The translations under genes and the position numbers were made by a program. Below the pieces are notes generated by a model that did not search any database, had not been told where the DNA came from, and saw nothing but the letters and a program-made list of their open reading frames with translations. From contig NZ_QKNX01000001.1 in the NCBI RefSeq assembly GCF_005239135.1, positions 558,001-622,000 of the forward strand: a stretch of 64,000 nucleotides of DNA, in the 5' to 3' direction. Positions 24,197-32,256 of this stretch are shown piece by piece (the stretch's first letter is position 1; each line of letters begins with the position of its first letter). Source of the stretch: Natronomonas salsuginis (GTDB lineage: Archaea > Halobacteriota > Halobacteria > Halobacteriales > Haloarculaceae).

Positions 24197-25093
24197 ATGC
24201 AGACCCACATCGTCCCGGTCGGGTTCGATTACGACCGGCTCATCGCGCCGCTGGTCCGCGATCAACTCGACGTCGACCGGGTCGTCCTGCTCGAGGGTGC
24301 GGTCGGCAGCGAAGCGAACGTCGAGTACTCGAAAAACCTCGCGAGCAAGCTCAAGAAGGACTTCCGGAACCTACTGGGCGCCGAAACCGAGGAGTACGTC
24401 GTCGAGGACGTCTACGACTACGACGCCGCGTTCGAGCAGGCCTACGACCTGATCAACGGCGAGTTGGACACTGGCAGCGAGGTGTGGGTCAACGTCTCGG
24501 CGATGCCGCGGACGGTCTCCTTCGCGTTCGCCACCGCCGCCCACTCGATCATGGTCGAACGCGAGGGCGACCGCGACCGGATCCACACCTACTATACGGT
24601 CCCCGAGAAGTACCTCGAAACGGAACTCGCCGAGGAGCTCCGAAGCCAGTGTGAACTCCTCTCGGAACTTCTCGACGGTACCGTCGAAGAGGAGCGAATC
24701 GCCGATCGGCTCGAGAGCAATCGGGAACTGCTCGCGGAGTTCGACGAACGCGGGACCACGATCGGAGCCAAGCGGTTCGGCGACGGCCACATCATCGAGC
24801 TCCCGGTCGCCTCCTTCTCGAACGTCAAACCGTTCGAGGAGCTGATCCTCTTCACGCTCGGCGATCACGGCGAGTTCGAATCGGTCTCCGAGCTGGCCGG
24901 AACGCTCGCGCGCGAGCTCGGGGAGGAGTACACCGACGCGTTCCGTTCGAAGGTCATCTACAACGTGGATCGGCTCGGTCCCGGCGGCAAGGGCTACATC
25001 GAGCGCGAGGAGCACGGCAAGTCCTATCGGACGAGGCTTTCGCGCATCGGCGAGCTGTGGGTTCGGTCGCACGCCGACGAGTCGGAGCTGTAA
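24197..25093 (+). CDS. HFX_2341-type transcriptional regulator, CARF-like domain plus winged helix (DUF6293)
   Basis: A 298-residue protein. The N-terminal 130 residues have a Rossmann-like CARF pattern: strand THIVPVGFDYDRLIAPLV, VDRVVLLEGA, and VNVSAMPRTVSFAFATAAHS (about 98-117), equivalent to the CARF strand-4 NxSxGTR motif. A linker helix region follows, then a C-terminal winged helix (LILFTLGDHGEFESVSELAGTL and RSKVIYNVDRLGPGGKGYIE). CARF domains bind cyclic or linear nucleotides, so a ligand-controlled regulator similar in design to Csa3 is likely. No CRISPR genes are in the window. ATG 24197 is the start. Confidence 0.8.
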   Translation: MQTHIVPVGFDYDRLIAPLVRDQLDVDRVVLLEGAVGSEANVEYSKNLASKLKKDFRNLLGAETEEYVVEDVYDYDAAFEQAYDLINGELDTGSEVWVNVSAMPRTVSFAFATAAHSIMVEREGDRDRIHTYYTVPEKYLETELAEELRSQCELLSELLDGTVEEERIADRLESNRELLAEFDERGTTIGAKRFGDGHIIELPVASFSNVKPFEELILFTLGDHGEFESVSELAGTLARELGEEYTDAFRSKVIYNVDRLGPGGKGYIEREEHGKSYRTRLSRIGELWVRSHADESEL

Positions 25094-25138
25094 TCGCTGC
25101 CGCTCCTCCGCGATGGAGCGTCTCGAAGCGCGCCCCGA

Positions 25139-25615
25139 CTACTGTTGACCGACGCTGATCGCCGCACCCTCGGTCGCGTTGAGCACGTCGTCTAGGTGTC
25201 GTGGATCGATCCAGACGACGAATCCCGACTCGCGCCGTATGAGTCCGCGGATGTAGTCGCCGTCGATCGGGGCGTCGTCAACGGGACTGTCGCCGATCTC
25301 GGCCACCTCCTCGACACGATCGACGGCCCAGCCGATCGAGCGCTCGTCATCGAAAATCGCGGGATCGAAGATGACGACTCGATCGCCGAGGTCGCCGTCG
25401 ACGTCGAGGCCGACCTTCGGATCGATGATCGACGTCGTCGTCCCGCGGAGATCGATGATGCCCTCGACGTGCGACGGGGCGTTCGGGACCGGCGTCACCG
25501 AGCCCATGTCGACGATCTCCACAACGGCGTCGATACTGACGCAGTAGCGTTCATCGCCGAGGCGAAATTCGAGCACCTGTTCCGCGTCCGTGTGTTGGGT
25601 CTGTTCTGGAGTCAT
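25139..25615 (-). CDS. cheW: CheW, chemotaxis coupling protein
   Basis: CheW links transducer proteins to the kinase CheA in taxis arrays. The 158-residue protein has the CheW fold signatures VLEFRLGDERYCVSIDAVVE, VTPVPNAPSHVEGIIDLRGT and IDPKVGLDV, and a final GLIRRESGFVVWID segment. ATG 25615 is preferred over GTG 25633. It stands alone here, away from other che genes, so it could serve the main cluster or be an accessory copy. Confidence 0.9.
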   Translation of the reverse strand: MTPEQTQHTDAEQVLEFRLGDERYCVSIDAVVEIVDMGSVTPVPNAPSHVEGIIDLRGTTTSIIDPKVGLDVDGDLGDRVVIFDPAIFDDERSIGWAVDRVEEVAEIGDSPVDDAPIDGDYIRGLIRRESGFVVWIDPRHLDDVLNATEGAAISVGQQ

Positions 25616-25781
25616 CGTTTTCGGGGGGCTCACGCGCTGCCGATCCCAGAGAATCGACGGGCGGGCGCACGAGTTCGGTTATCCGCCCTTCGTCGGGGGA
25701 CGTACTTAACCCTGCGAACGTTTCACCGCTGGATACGCCGAGAGCGGAAACGCTTTGATCCCGGGTGCCGGACTGGATAAC

Positions 25782-26084
25782 ATGGAGTGGCCCCACGATC
25801 CCGACGGAGAGGAAGGCTCCGAAGGAATGCGAAAGTACGGACAGGCCGTGTTGGCGAAGAAGCTCGACGAAGAGGAGGGATTTCCGCTCTCGGCGGCGGA
25901 GTTCGTCGAAGAGCACGGCGACGAACCCGTTCGATTGAACCACGCTCGCGTCGTCAGCGTCGCCGACATCTTCGAACACGTCGAGGAGGACGAGTTCGAG
26001 GACATCGTCGCGTTTCACAAGGCCGTCGGTCGCGCGATGCGTGCGGCCGATATGTGGGAAATCGACGTCGACGCCCACGCCTGA
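25782..26084 (+). CDS. DUF5785 family protein
   Basis: A 100-residue, very acidic soluble protein starting MEWPHDPDGEEGSEGMRKYG, with FPLSAAEFVEEHGDEPVRLN and VVSVADIFEHVEEDEFEDI. This matches the haloarchaeal DUF5785 family, of unknown function; the C-terminal part reads as a small helical domain. The ATG at 25782 is nine codons inside the open frame and fits the family start. It precedes the GTP cyclohydrolase gene by 74 bp. Confidence 0.8.
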   Translation: MEWPHDPDGEEGSEGMRKYGQAVLAKKLDEEEGFPLSAAEFVEEHGDEPVRLNHARVVSVADIFEHVEEDEFEDIVAFHKAVGRAMRAADMWEIDVDAHA

Positions 26085-26158
26085 GCCGCGCTCGCCCCGA
26101 GTCGGTAGCCCCGTCGTCGATGGCAAGGCAAATATTGACCGGGGCGTAACCACCACGC

Positions 26159-26917
26159 GTGACAAACGCGCAGGTAACGCTCATCCAGATCGATAACTAC
26201 GGGCCGTGGACGGTCACCCCCGAACCGCGCCGGGAAGTCGATCTGCAGACCCTTCAATCGCGGCTGTACGCCGACCTCTCACAGCTGTTCGGCAACCGCG
26301 AGGGCTACGTCTTCTTCACTCGTTTCGACAACATGGTCGCCGTCACCAACGGGCTCGACGCCGACGCACATGCCCTGATACAGGAATCCGTCGGGAACCG
26401 CTATCCGGTGACGGTGAGCCTCAGTATCGCCGTCGATCCGGCCCCCGCGGCGGCGCTCGGGACCGCGACGAGTCAGCTACAGGACGCCGGAAGCGCCCAA
26501 GACGGCGAACGGACCGAGGTTCTACGAGGAGAACCGCTCCCACCCGAACGCCGGACCGACGACGACGTTCAGATCGCGCACTTCGACGTCAACGACGCGA
26601 CCGGCAAGTATACCGATCAGCTCAACGAGTTCGACTCGTTCATCAACATCGAACAGGGGTACGCCGAGCTGATGCGCTATATGCGGCGAGCGCACGACTC
26701 GCTCTCGTTTTTCGTCGGTGGTGACAACATCATCGTCGTCTGCGATGCGGTCGACGAAACCGGATATCTCGACGCGATCGAACACGTCCGCGAGGCCGTC
26801 GGCGTCGATCTGAAGGTCGGTGTCGGCACCGATCGGACCGCACAGGCAGCCGGGATGGCTGCCAAACACGCGCTCGAAACCTGTCGGGACGAGCGGACAG
26901 ACGTCGAATTCGCCTGA
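26159..26917 (+). CDS. gch3: GTP cyclohydrolase III
   Basis: This archaeal enzyme opens the imidazole ring of GTP to give 2-amino-5-formylamino-6-ribosylaminopyrimidinone phosphate (FAPy), an entry to riboflavin and F420 synthesis. The 252-residue protein has the duplicated cyclase-like fold: TLIQIDNYGPWTVTPEPRRE and FFTRFDNMVAVTNG in the first half, and AHFDVNDATG and FFVGGDNIIVVC in the second. The metal-binding GGDN motif is intact. The start is GTG at 26159. Its product feeds the pathway that CofG/CofH draw on. Confidence 0.93.
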   Translation: MTNAQVTLIQIDNYGPWTVTPEPRREVDLQTLQSRLYADLSQLFGNREGYVFFTRFDNMVAVTNGLDADAHALIQESVGNRYPVTVSLSIAVDPAPAAALGTATSQLQDAGSAQDGERTEVLRGEPLPPERRTDDDVQIAHFDVNDATGKYTDQLNEFDSFINIEQGYAELMRYMRRAHDSLSFFVGGDNIIVVCDAVDETGYLDAIEHVREAVGVDLKVGVGTDRTAQAAGMAAKHALETCRDERTDVEFA

Positions 26918-27061
26918 GACTCGACCGGCGGTGATCCGTCAGGCGAGAGGCGTAGCACACGCTCCGCTGATGGGTGGACGTGCGTGTATATATTTCGGTT
27001 TTTGCAACTATTTCGGAGTATCTGAGATTTATTTCTCCCGTGGCTGCTCGGAATGTGAATA

Positions 27062-27072
27062 CATTTATACCC
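27062..27072 (+). promoter_or_regulatory. TATA-like box and ribosome-binding site of the binding-protein gene
   Basis: catttatacc around 27062-27071 is a good archaeal TATA box about 30 bp before the coding start, in an AT-rich stretch (26985-27075). A ggagg at 27084-27088 precedes the ATG at 27097 by 8 bases and favours that start over the ATG at 27079. Confidence 0.5.
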
Positions 27073-27096
27073 ACAGATATGGTAGGAGGCCACAGC

Positions 27097-28485
27097 ATGG
27101 TCCGAAAGATCCAACGTCGAGACGTACTCAAGGGTGCGGGTGCTGCGGGAATCGCCACCATCGCCGGGTGTACGACCGACGACGGCAGCGGCAACGGGAA
27201 TGGAAACGGAAACGGGAACGGAAACGGCGGGAACGGAAACGGAAGTGGCGGGAACGAAAATGGCAACGGCAACGGTGGTGCCAACGCGCCAGACGCCGTG
27301 ATGGTCGTCGGGTTCCCGCAGTCCGGAATCCAACTGTTCCGCGATTTCTACTCTGATTTCGCCGACCAGGTGCCGGATCTCGATATCGTCGTCCCCGACG
27401 GACTCATCGACTCCGAACTCCCTGGTGAGGTCGACAACGACATGAACAACGTCATCGGGACCGCCCCCTCCGCGGCCGGTCCCGGTGCGGAGTTCTTCCA
27501 GTCCGAGTACGAAGCCACCTATGACTCTGAACCGGGCGTATTCACCGCGCAGGCGTACGACGCGATGGCGGTCAACGTCCTCGCGGCGACGGCTGCCGGC
27601 GAGAACGACGGCACGGCGATCCGTGATCGCGTTAGAACCGTCGCGAATCCCGACGGCGAGGAGTTCGGTCCTGAGAACCTCGTCGGCGCGGTCGAGGCCG
27701 TCGCTGCCGGCGACGACATCAATTACATCGGCGCGTCGTCGAGCGTCAACTTCGATGTCAACGGTGACATCGCTACCGCCGCCTACGACGTCATCGACTT
27801 CCAGGACGGCGAGTTGGAGACCCTCGAAACCCTCGAGTTCGGCGCGGGACTCACCGAAGAAGATCAGAACGCGACGGCCGAAGCCCCCGTCGGCGTCGAC
27901 AGCTTCGAAGCGATGGTCGGCGTCCTGATGCCCGAGACCGGCGACCTCGGTCCGCTCGGCGGACCGATCCGCGACGGTGCGCTACTCGCAGCGGAGCAGG
28001 TCAACAACGCGGACATCAACGTCACCGTCGACACCCGTGTCGAGGACACGCAGACGGATCCGCAGGCCGGGATCTCCGGGGCGGAAGCGCTCGTCAACGC
28101 CGGCTACCCCGCCGTCGTCGGGCCCGCGGCGTCGAACGTCAACCTTCAGGTGGCCGATCAGGTGTTCATCCCGAACGCCGTCGTCGGTATCTCGCCGTCC
28201 TCGACGGACCCCGACGTGACCAACCTCGACGACAACGACTTCATCTACCGGACGTGTCCGTCCGACCTCCTGCAGGGTCCGGCGATGGCCCAACTCGCAC
28301 GCGGGGACCGCGTCGGCGCGGAAAGCTCCGGCACCATGTACCTCAACGACGCCTACGGACAGGCGCTCGAGGAGCAGTACTCCGCCGCGTTCGAGGAGGA
28401 GGGCGGCGAGGTTCGAGAGCGCATCTCTTTCGAACCCGAGCAGCCGTCCTACTCGAGCCAGTGGACGAACGTGCTGGAACTGTAG
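27097..28485 (+). CDS. Branched-chain amino-acid type ABC substrate-binding lipoprotein, apparently circularly permuted
   Basis: A 462-residue Tat lipoprotein: RRDVLKGAGAAGIATIAGC with lipid-anchor Cys25, then a Gly/Asn-rich linker (about 26-64). In type I periplasmic-binding proteins the order is a first-lobe start (GVLMPETGDLGPLGGPIRDG), then SSQWTNVLEL, then PDAVMVVGFPQSGIQLFRDF to the end. Here residues 65-255 are the C-terminal half (PDAVMVVGFP to ETLEFGAG) and residues 272-462 the N-terminal half (VGVLMPETGD to SQWTNVLEL, stop). Both halves are complete (about 190 residues each) and simply swapped. It should capture amino acids or amides for the LivHMGF permease encoded opposite. The function of the permuted form is untested. 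Confidence 0.85.
   Translation: MVRKIQRRDVLKGAGAAGIATIAGCTTDDGSGNGNGNGNGNGNGGNGNGSGGNENGNGNGGANAPDAVMVVGFPQSGIQLFRDFYSDFADQVPDLDIVVPDGLIDSELPGEVDNDMNNVIGTAPSAAGPGAEFFQSEYEATYDSEPGVFTAQAYDAMAVNVLAATAAGENDGTAIRDRVRTVANPDGEEFGPENLVGAVEAVAAGDDINYIGASSSVNFDVNGDIATAAYDVIDFQDGELETLETLEFGAGLTEEDQNATAEAPVGVDSFEAMVGVLMPETGDLGPLGGPIRDGALLAAEQVNNADINVTVDTRVEDTQTDPQAGISGAEALVNAGYPAVVGPAASNVNLQVADQVFIPNAVVGISPSSTDPDVTNLDDNDFIYRTCPSDLLQGPAMAQLARGDRVGAESSGTMYLNDAYGQALEEQYSAAFEEEGGEVRERISFEPEQPSYSSQWTNVLEL
27180..27288 (+). repeat. Low-complexity Gly/Asn linker repeat
   Basis: Imperfect repeats of aacggg/aatgga-type hexamers encode the Asn-Gly linker between the lipid anchor and the binding domain. Such linkers are common in haloarchaeal lipoproteins and tend to vary in length by slippage. 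Confidence 0.7.
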
Positions 28486-28511
28486 AGGCGACTCGGACGA
28501 ACGCGACCCGA

Positions 28512-28517
28512 TTTTTT
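28512..28517 (+). terminator. Poly-T terminator candidate after the binding-protein gene
   Basis: A run of six T lies 27 bp after the stop codon, the usual form of archaeal transcription stop. Confidence 0.4.
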
Positions 28518-28519
28518 CG

Positions 28520-28590
28520 CTCTGTTGAAACCCTCAGCCGCTGTTAGTTTGGCGGAGCCCTGCTGGATACAGGGCGCGTATCTTGCACGG
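28520..28590. mobile_element. Possible end remnant of an insertion sequence
   Basis: The segment from ctctgttgaaaccctcagcc to gggcgcgtatcttgcac has the look of the terminal sequence of haloarchaeal IS elements, and contains a perfect hairpin gccctg-N7-cagggc (28557-28575). No transposase or second end is present. The assignment rests on remembered similarity only and is weak. Confidence 0.25.
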
Positions 28591-28657
28591 GAGTGAACGT
28601 CGATGGGAATTGTCGAAGCGCCCACGACAGACAGATCACACGTTGAGCGAAAACTAC

Positions 28658-29137
28658 CTAGACCCACACGAGGAGCAGAAACCCGACGAGCATCGAGACG
28701 GTGAGCAGGACTTGTATCGCCGTTGACGCAAGCATCCCGATGGCTGTGACCGCCGCAGTCTGGGCCCCTCGACGGACATCTCCGTGTCGAAGATACTCTA
28801 AGGAGAACACCACCCCGACGACCCCGAGGAGCGCGCCAAGCGGACCCAGGACGAACAGGAGTCCGATCGCCGCGACAGCGGCGACAATGGTCGTTCGCAT
28901 CGATGCCCCGCCGATCTGTGCCGAGAGTGCGCTTTCGAGGAGATCGACGGCGACGGTTAAGACGCCCACAATGACGAACCCGAGAAACGCGATGGTTCCG
29001 AGGTCCCCTGTTACCATCCAGTAGTATGCAACCCCGAGTGTCGACACCGCACCTCCCGGAATCAGCGGCGCGAAGCTCGCGACGATGCCGACGAGCAACA
29101 GTATGATCGCGACGACGATCGGATCGATCGGGAGCAT
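28658..29137 (-). CDS. DUF456 family membrane protein
   Basis: A 159-residue, very hydrophobic protein with about five transmembrane helices. The DUF456 pattern is seen in LLLVGIVASFAPLIPGGAVSTLGVAYYWM and in VLGPLGALLGVVGVVFSLEYL near the C-terminus (PLGxxxG). DUF456 proteins have no established function. ATG 29137 is preferred over TTG 29149. It sits between the binding-protein gene and the end of the liv operon without obvious functional linkage. Confidence 0.85.
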   Translation of the reverse strand: MLPIDPIVVAIILLLVGIVASFAPLIPGGAVSTLGVAYYWMVTGDLGTIAFLGFVIVGVLTVAVDLLESALSAQIGGASMRTTIVAAVAAIGLLFVLGPLGALLGVVGVVFSLEYLRHGDVRRGAQTAAVTAIGMLASTAIQVLLTVSMLVGFLLLVWV

Positions 29138-29319
29138 CGACACAGACAACGATGAGGAACGACGAAACGGTGTCGGAGTGGTTCTCGCAAAAGCGACCGC
29201 CCCCCGGCAATGTCCTCATGATGATCGGCGGACGGATACGACGGCAGCGGCGCTTCTCTACCTGAGAAACAAACCATTGAATTGACGATATTATTACAAA
29301 TCAGCAGGCGATCAGGTTC

Positions 29320-30096
29320 TCAGCCGCCGAGGAAGTCCTGTCGAACGTCGTCGTCGCCCAACAGTACGTCCCCGCGGTCGGTGTAGCGGTTCTCGCCGTC
29401 GACGAGGACGTAGCCGCGATCGCAGCGTCGAAGGGCCTCCTTCGCGTTCTGTTCGACCATCAGAATTGCCGTCCCCGAGTCGTTGATCCGATCGATACGG
29501 TCGAACATGTCGGCGACGAGATCGGGTGCGAGCCCGGCCGAGGGCTCGTCGAGGAGCAGCAAGTCAGGATCGAGCATCAGTGCCCGACCCATCGCGACCA
29601 TCTGCTGTTGGCCGCCAGAAAGGGTGCCGGCCTTCTGCTGCTCACGCTCGCGCAGGATGGGGAACCGGTCGTAGATCGCCTCGATCTGATCCTCCGGAAC
29701 GCTATCGAGGATGTACGCTCCCATCTCGAGGTTCTCCCGGACACTCAGTCCAGGAAAGACGTTGTCGTTCTGCGGGACAAACCCGATCCCCTTGCTGATG
29801 ATCTGTTCGGGGGAAAGCCCGTGGATCGACTCACCGGCGAACTCGACCGTGCCGGCCATGTAGGTCGTGAGGCCGAACACCGTCTTCATCACCGTCGATT
29901 TTCCGGCACCGTTCGGGCCGACGATAGTTGCGTACTCGCCGTTCGCGACGTCGAGATCCACGTCTGAGAGAATTTGGAGGTCGCCGTATCCGGCGTCGAG
30001 GTCGCGGATCCGGAGGAGCGCGTCCTCGTCGATGGTGTGAGTCGTGCCGGCGACGATTTCGGAATCATCGGATCGTCCCGTCGATTCAGCGCTCAT
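29320..30096 (-). CDS. livF: LivF-type ABC transporter ATPase
   Basis: The second ATPase of a hydrophobic amino-acid uptake (HAAT/Liv) transporter, 258 residues. Walker A is GPNGAGKST, the signature LSGGQQQM, Walker B LLLLDEPSAGLAP, followed by MVEQNAKEALRRCDRGYVL, which is LivF-type. A 35-residue acidic N-terminal extension precedes the ABC core. ATG 30096 overlaps the livG stop (ATGA). It is the last gene of the livHMGF operon. Confidence 0.94.
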   Translation of the reverse strand: MSAESTGRSDDSEIVAGTTHTIDEDALLRIRDLDAGYGDLQILSDVDLDVANGEYATIVGPNGAGKSTVMKTVFGLTTYMAGTVEFAGESIHGLSPEQIISKGIGFVPQNDNVFPGLSVRENLEMGAYILDSVPEDQIEAIYDRFPILREREQQKAGTLSGGQQQMVAMGRALMLDPDLLLLDEPSAGLAPDLVADMFDRIDRINDSGTAILMVEQNAKEALRRCDRGYVLVDGENRYTDRGDVLLGDDDVRQDFLGG

Positions 30097-30953
30097 ATGT
30101 CCTCCCCGAGGTACGCCTCGATGACCTGCTCGTTGTTTCGGATATCCTCGGCGGTTCCCTCGGCCAACACGCTTCCTTGATGCATAACGATGATGTGCCC
30201 GCAGTTGTTCATGATGACGTCCATGTCGTGTTCGACGAGGAGGAACGTGTATCCGTCCTCGCGCAACTCGTGAATCCGTTCGAGGAGTTTCTCCTCGAGC
30301 GTCGGGTTGACACCCGCGAGCGGCTCGTCGAGCAGCACCACCTCCGGATCGGTCATGAGCGCTCGAGCCATCTCGAGGAGTTTCCGCTGCCCGCCGGAGA
30401 GGTTTTCGGCGTGTTCGGTGGCGACGTGGTCGATCTCGAAGAACTCCAACATCTCCCACGCGCGCTCTCGAAGCGCGCGCTCCTCTTCGACGACGGCCCC
30501 TCGAAGCCACGGCGTCACCGACCGAATGGCCGACTCGCCGAGTTGGTTCTTCGGTGCCAACATCACGTTCTCGAGGACGGTCATCTCGCCGAGCTCGCGG
30601 GCGATTTGGAACGTACGGACCAGCCCCTTCCGAGCGATCTGGTAGGGATCGAGTCCCGTTATCTCTTCGTCCTTGAAGTAGATGTGGCCCGCCGTCGGTT
30701 CGTGAACGCCGGTGATGCAGTTGAACGTGGTCGACTTCCCAGCCCCGTTCGGACCAATAAGCCCGGTCAGAGAGCCCTCCTCGACCTCGAAGGTCGCTCC
30801 GTCGACGGCGGTGACGCCGCCGAACTTCTTGACGAGACCGTCCACGCGGAGCGGGAGTCCGGGCGGCGTCGTCTGGGCGGCCTCCTCGGTGAGTGAGTCC
30901 TCCGTTTCGGGGAGCTCGTCCGGGGATTTCGCCTCCGGGCTCGGATCACTCAT
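30093..30953 (-). CDS. livG: LivG-type ABC transporter ATPase
   Basis: A 286-residue ATPase partner of LivF. An acidic leader of about 35 residues precedes the core. Walker A is GPNGAGKST, and the LivG-type Q-loop region is LVRTFQIARELGEMTVLENVM. The signature is LSGGQRKL, Walker B VVLLDEPLAGVNPTLEEKLL, and the H-loop is in LVEHDMDVIM. ATG 30953 overlaps the livM stop by 8 bp (a GTG at 30962 is possible). The gene is translationally coupled to both neighbours. Confidence 0.94.
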   Translation of the reverse strand: MSDPSPEAKSPDELPETEDSLTEEAAQTTPPGLPLRVDGLVKKFGGVTAVDGATFEVEEGSLTGLIGPNGAGKSTTFNCITGVHEPTAGHIYFKDEEITGLDPYQIARKGLVRTFQIARELGEMTVLENVMLAPKNQLGESAIRSVTPWLRGAVVEEERALRERAWEMLEFFEIDHVATEHAENLSGGQRKLLEMARALMTDPEVVLLDEPLAGVNPTLEEKLLERIHELREDGYTFLLVEHDMDVIMNNCGHIIVMHQGSVLAEGTAEDIRNNEQVIEAYLGEDI

Positions 30954-32256
30954 CGCCGTCACCTCCGTTGGAACGCGACCGTTCGGAGAGATCGACCGCC
31001 GCCGCCGTCTCGATTCGGTGGCCGAGGAGCCCGTCGGGCCGGCGATGCATGATGAAGATCAAGACGATGCCGAGAAAGACGAACTGCAGCGGCGCGATGT
31101 TGTCAGTCGCGAACGCCAGAAACGCCACGGGGTCGAGCGAGGCGAGGGCGTCGGCGAACGAGTTCGGCGTCGGCGCATCGATCGTGTCCCGGACGACCGA
31201 CCCGACGCGCCGCGGCCCTTCGAAGAGGACGGCCGCGAAGACGATCCCGCCGACAACGGCCCCCGTGTTCGAGCCGGAGCCGCCGATGATGACGGCGACG
31301 AAGATGTAGAACGTCAACAGCGGCATGAACTGCGGAGTCGGCGAGACGTTCCCCTGGCTGCCGAACCAGAGGATGCCGGCGAGTCCCATCAGCGCACAGC
31401 CGATCATGAACACCTTGATCTTGATCAGATCGACGTTCTTCCCGAGCGAGTCCGCGACGAGTTCGTCCTCCCGAATCGCCTTGAGAATCCGACCGAACGG
31501 CGATTTCCCGAGCCGTTCGAGAATGACGTAGAAGGCGACAACAAACGCGGCGAGGACGAAGATGTATCCCCAGCCGATGAGGATGTTGTTCGAGATACCG
31601 AGCCCGTCCTGACCGAGCGTCCCGAAGACGAGTTCTCCGAGCGCGGTCGGGGTTCCGGCCTGTCCGTCGACGAGAAACAGCTCGCGGACCGGATTCCTCG
31701 GCATTCCCATGCCGCCACCGCCCCCGGTTCCGACGTTGAACGTCTCTCGAAGGAAGGTGTCGAACGTGGCCGATTGCAGCGTCAGGCGGATGATCTCCGA
31801 GAGGCCGAGAGTCACGATCGCGAGGTAGTCCGCCCGCAGCCGAAGCGCCGGCAGAGCGGCGAAAAACCCGATGAGCGCCGCGACCGCCATGCCTGCGACG
31901 ATCCCGACCGGCAACGGGAGCCCCAGACCCGGCGGACCGAACGCCGGATCGGGTGGTCGGACGACGATCCCCATCGTGTACACGCCGACGGCCATGAACC
32001 CGGCGACGCCGATGTTGAACAGGCCCGTGTAGCCCCAGTGGAGGTTGAGCGCGAGCGCCGAGAGTGCGTACACCAACCCGAGAAATGTGAGCGTCCGCAT
32101 CAGCCCGACGACGCTGTTGAGGCCGTTCGTGAAGGTCAAAAGCGTCGCGGCGACGTAGATGAGTCCGAGCGTGAGGAGGACGACCCCAAGACTGCTCTCC
32201 TGTACAGCGTTCCACAGGGCGCGCGTCGCGCTCGTCGGTTCGTCCCGGTCGGTCAT
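30946..32256 (-). CDS. livM: LivM-type ABC transporter permease
   Basis: A 436-residue membrane permease with about ten transmembrane helices. Typical LivM stretches are ALNLHWGYTGLFNIGVAGFMAVGVY, ALRLRADYLAIVTLGLSEIIRL, the coupling segment GRILKAIREDELVADSLGKN and FVAVIIGGSGSNTGAVVGG. ATG 32256 overlaps the livH stop (ATGA). A long acidic and basic C-terminal tail follows the last helix. It forms the translocation pore with LivH. Confidence 0.93.
   Translation of the reverse strand: MTDRDEPTSATRALWNAVQESSLGVVLLTLGLIYVAATLLTFTNGLNSVVGLMRTLTFLGLVYALSALALNLHWGYTGLFNIGVAGFMAVGVYTMGIVVRPPDPAFGPPGLGLPLPVGIVAGMAVAALIGFFAALPALRLRADYLAIVTLGLSEIIRLTLQSATFDTFLRETFNVGTGGGGGMGMPRNPVRELFLVDGQAGTPTALGELVFGTLGQDGLGISNNILIGWGYIFVLAAFVVAFYVILERLGKSPFGRILKAIREDELVADSLGKNVDLIKIKVFMIGCALMGLAGILWFGSQGNVSPTPQFMPLLTFYIFVAVIIGGSGSNTGAVVGGIVFAAVLFEGPRRVGSVVRDTIDAPTPNSFADALASLDPVAFLAFATDNIAPLQFVFLGIVLIFIMHRRPDGLLGHRIETAAAVDLSERSRSNGGDGDE

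Noticed and set aside
27180-27288. CRISPR-like or regulatory repeat in the Asn/Gly stretch
   Set aside because: It is a codon-level low-complexity linker inside the lipoprotein frame, without spacers; no CRISPR array was found anywhere in the window.
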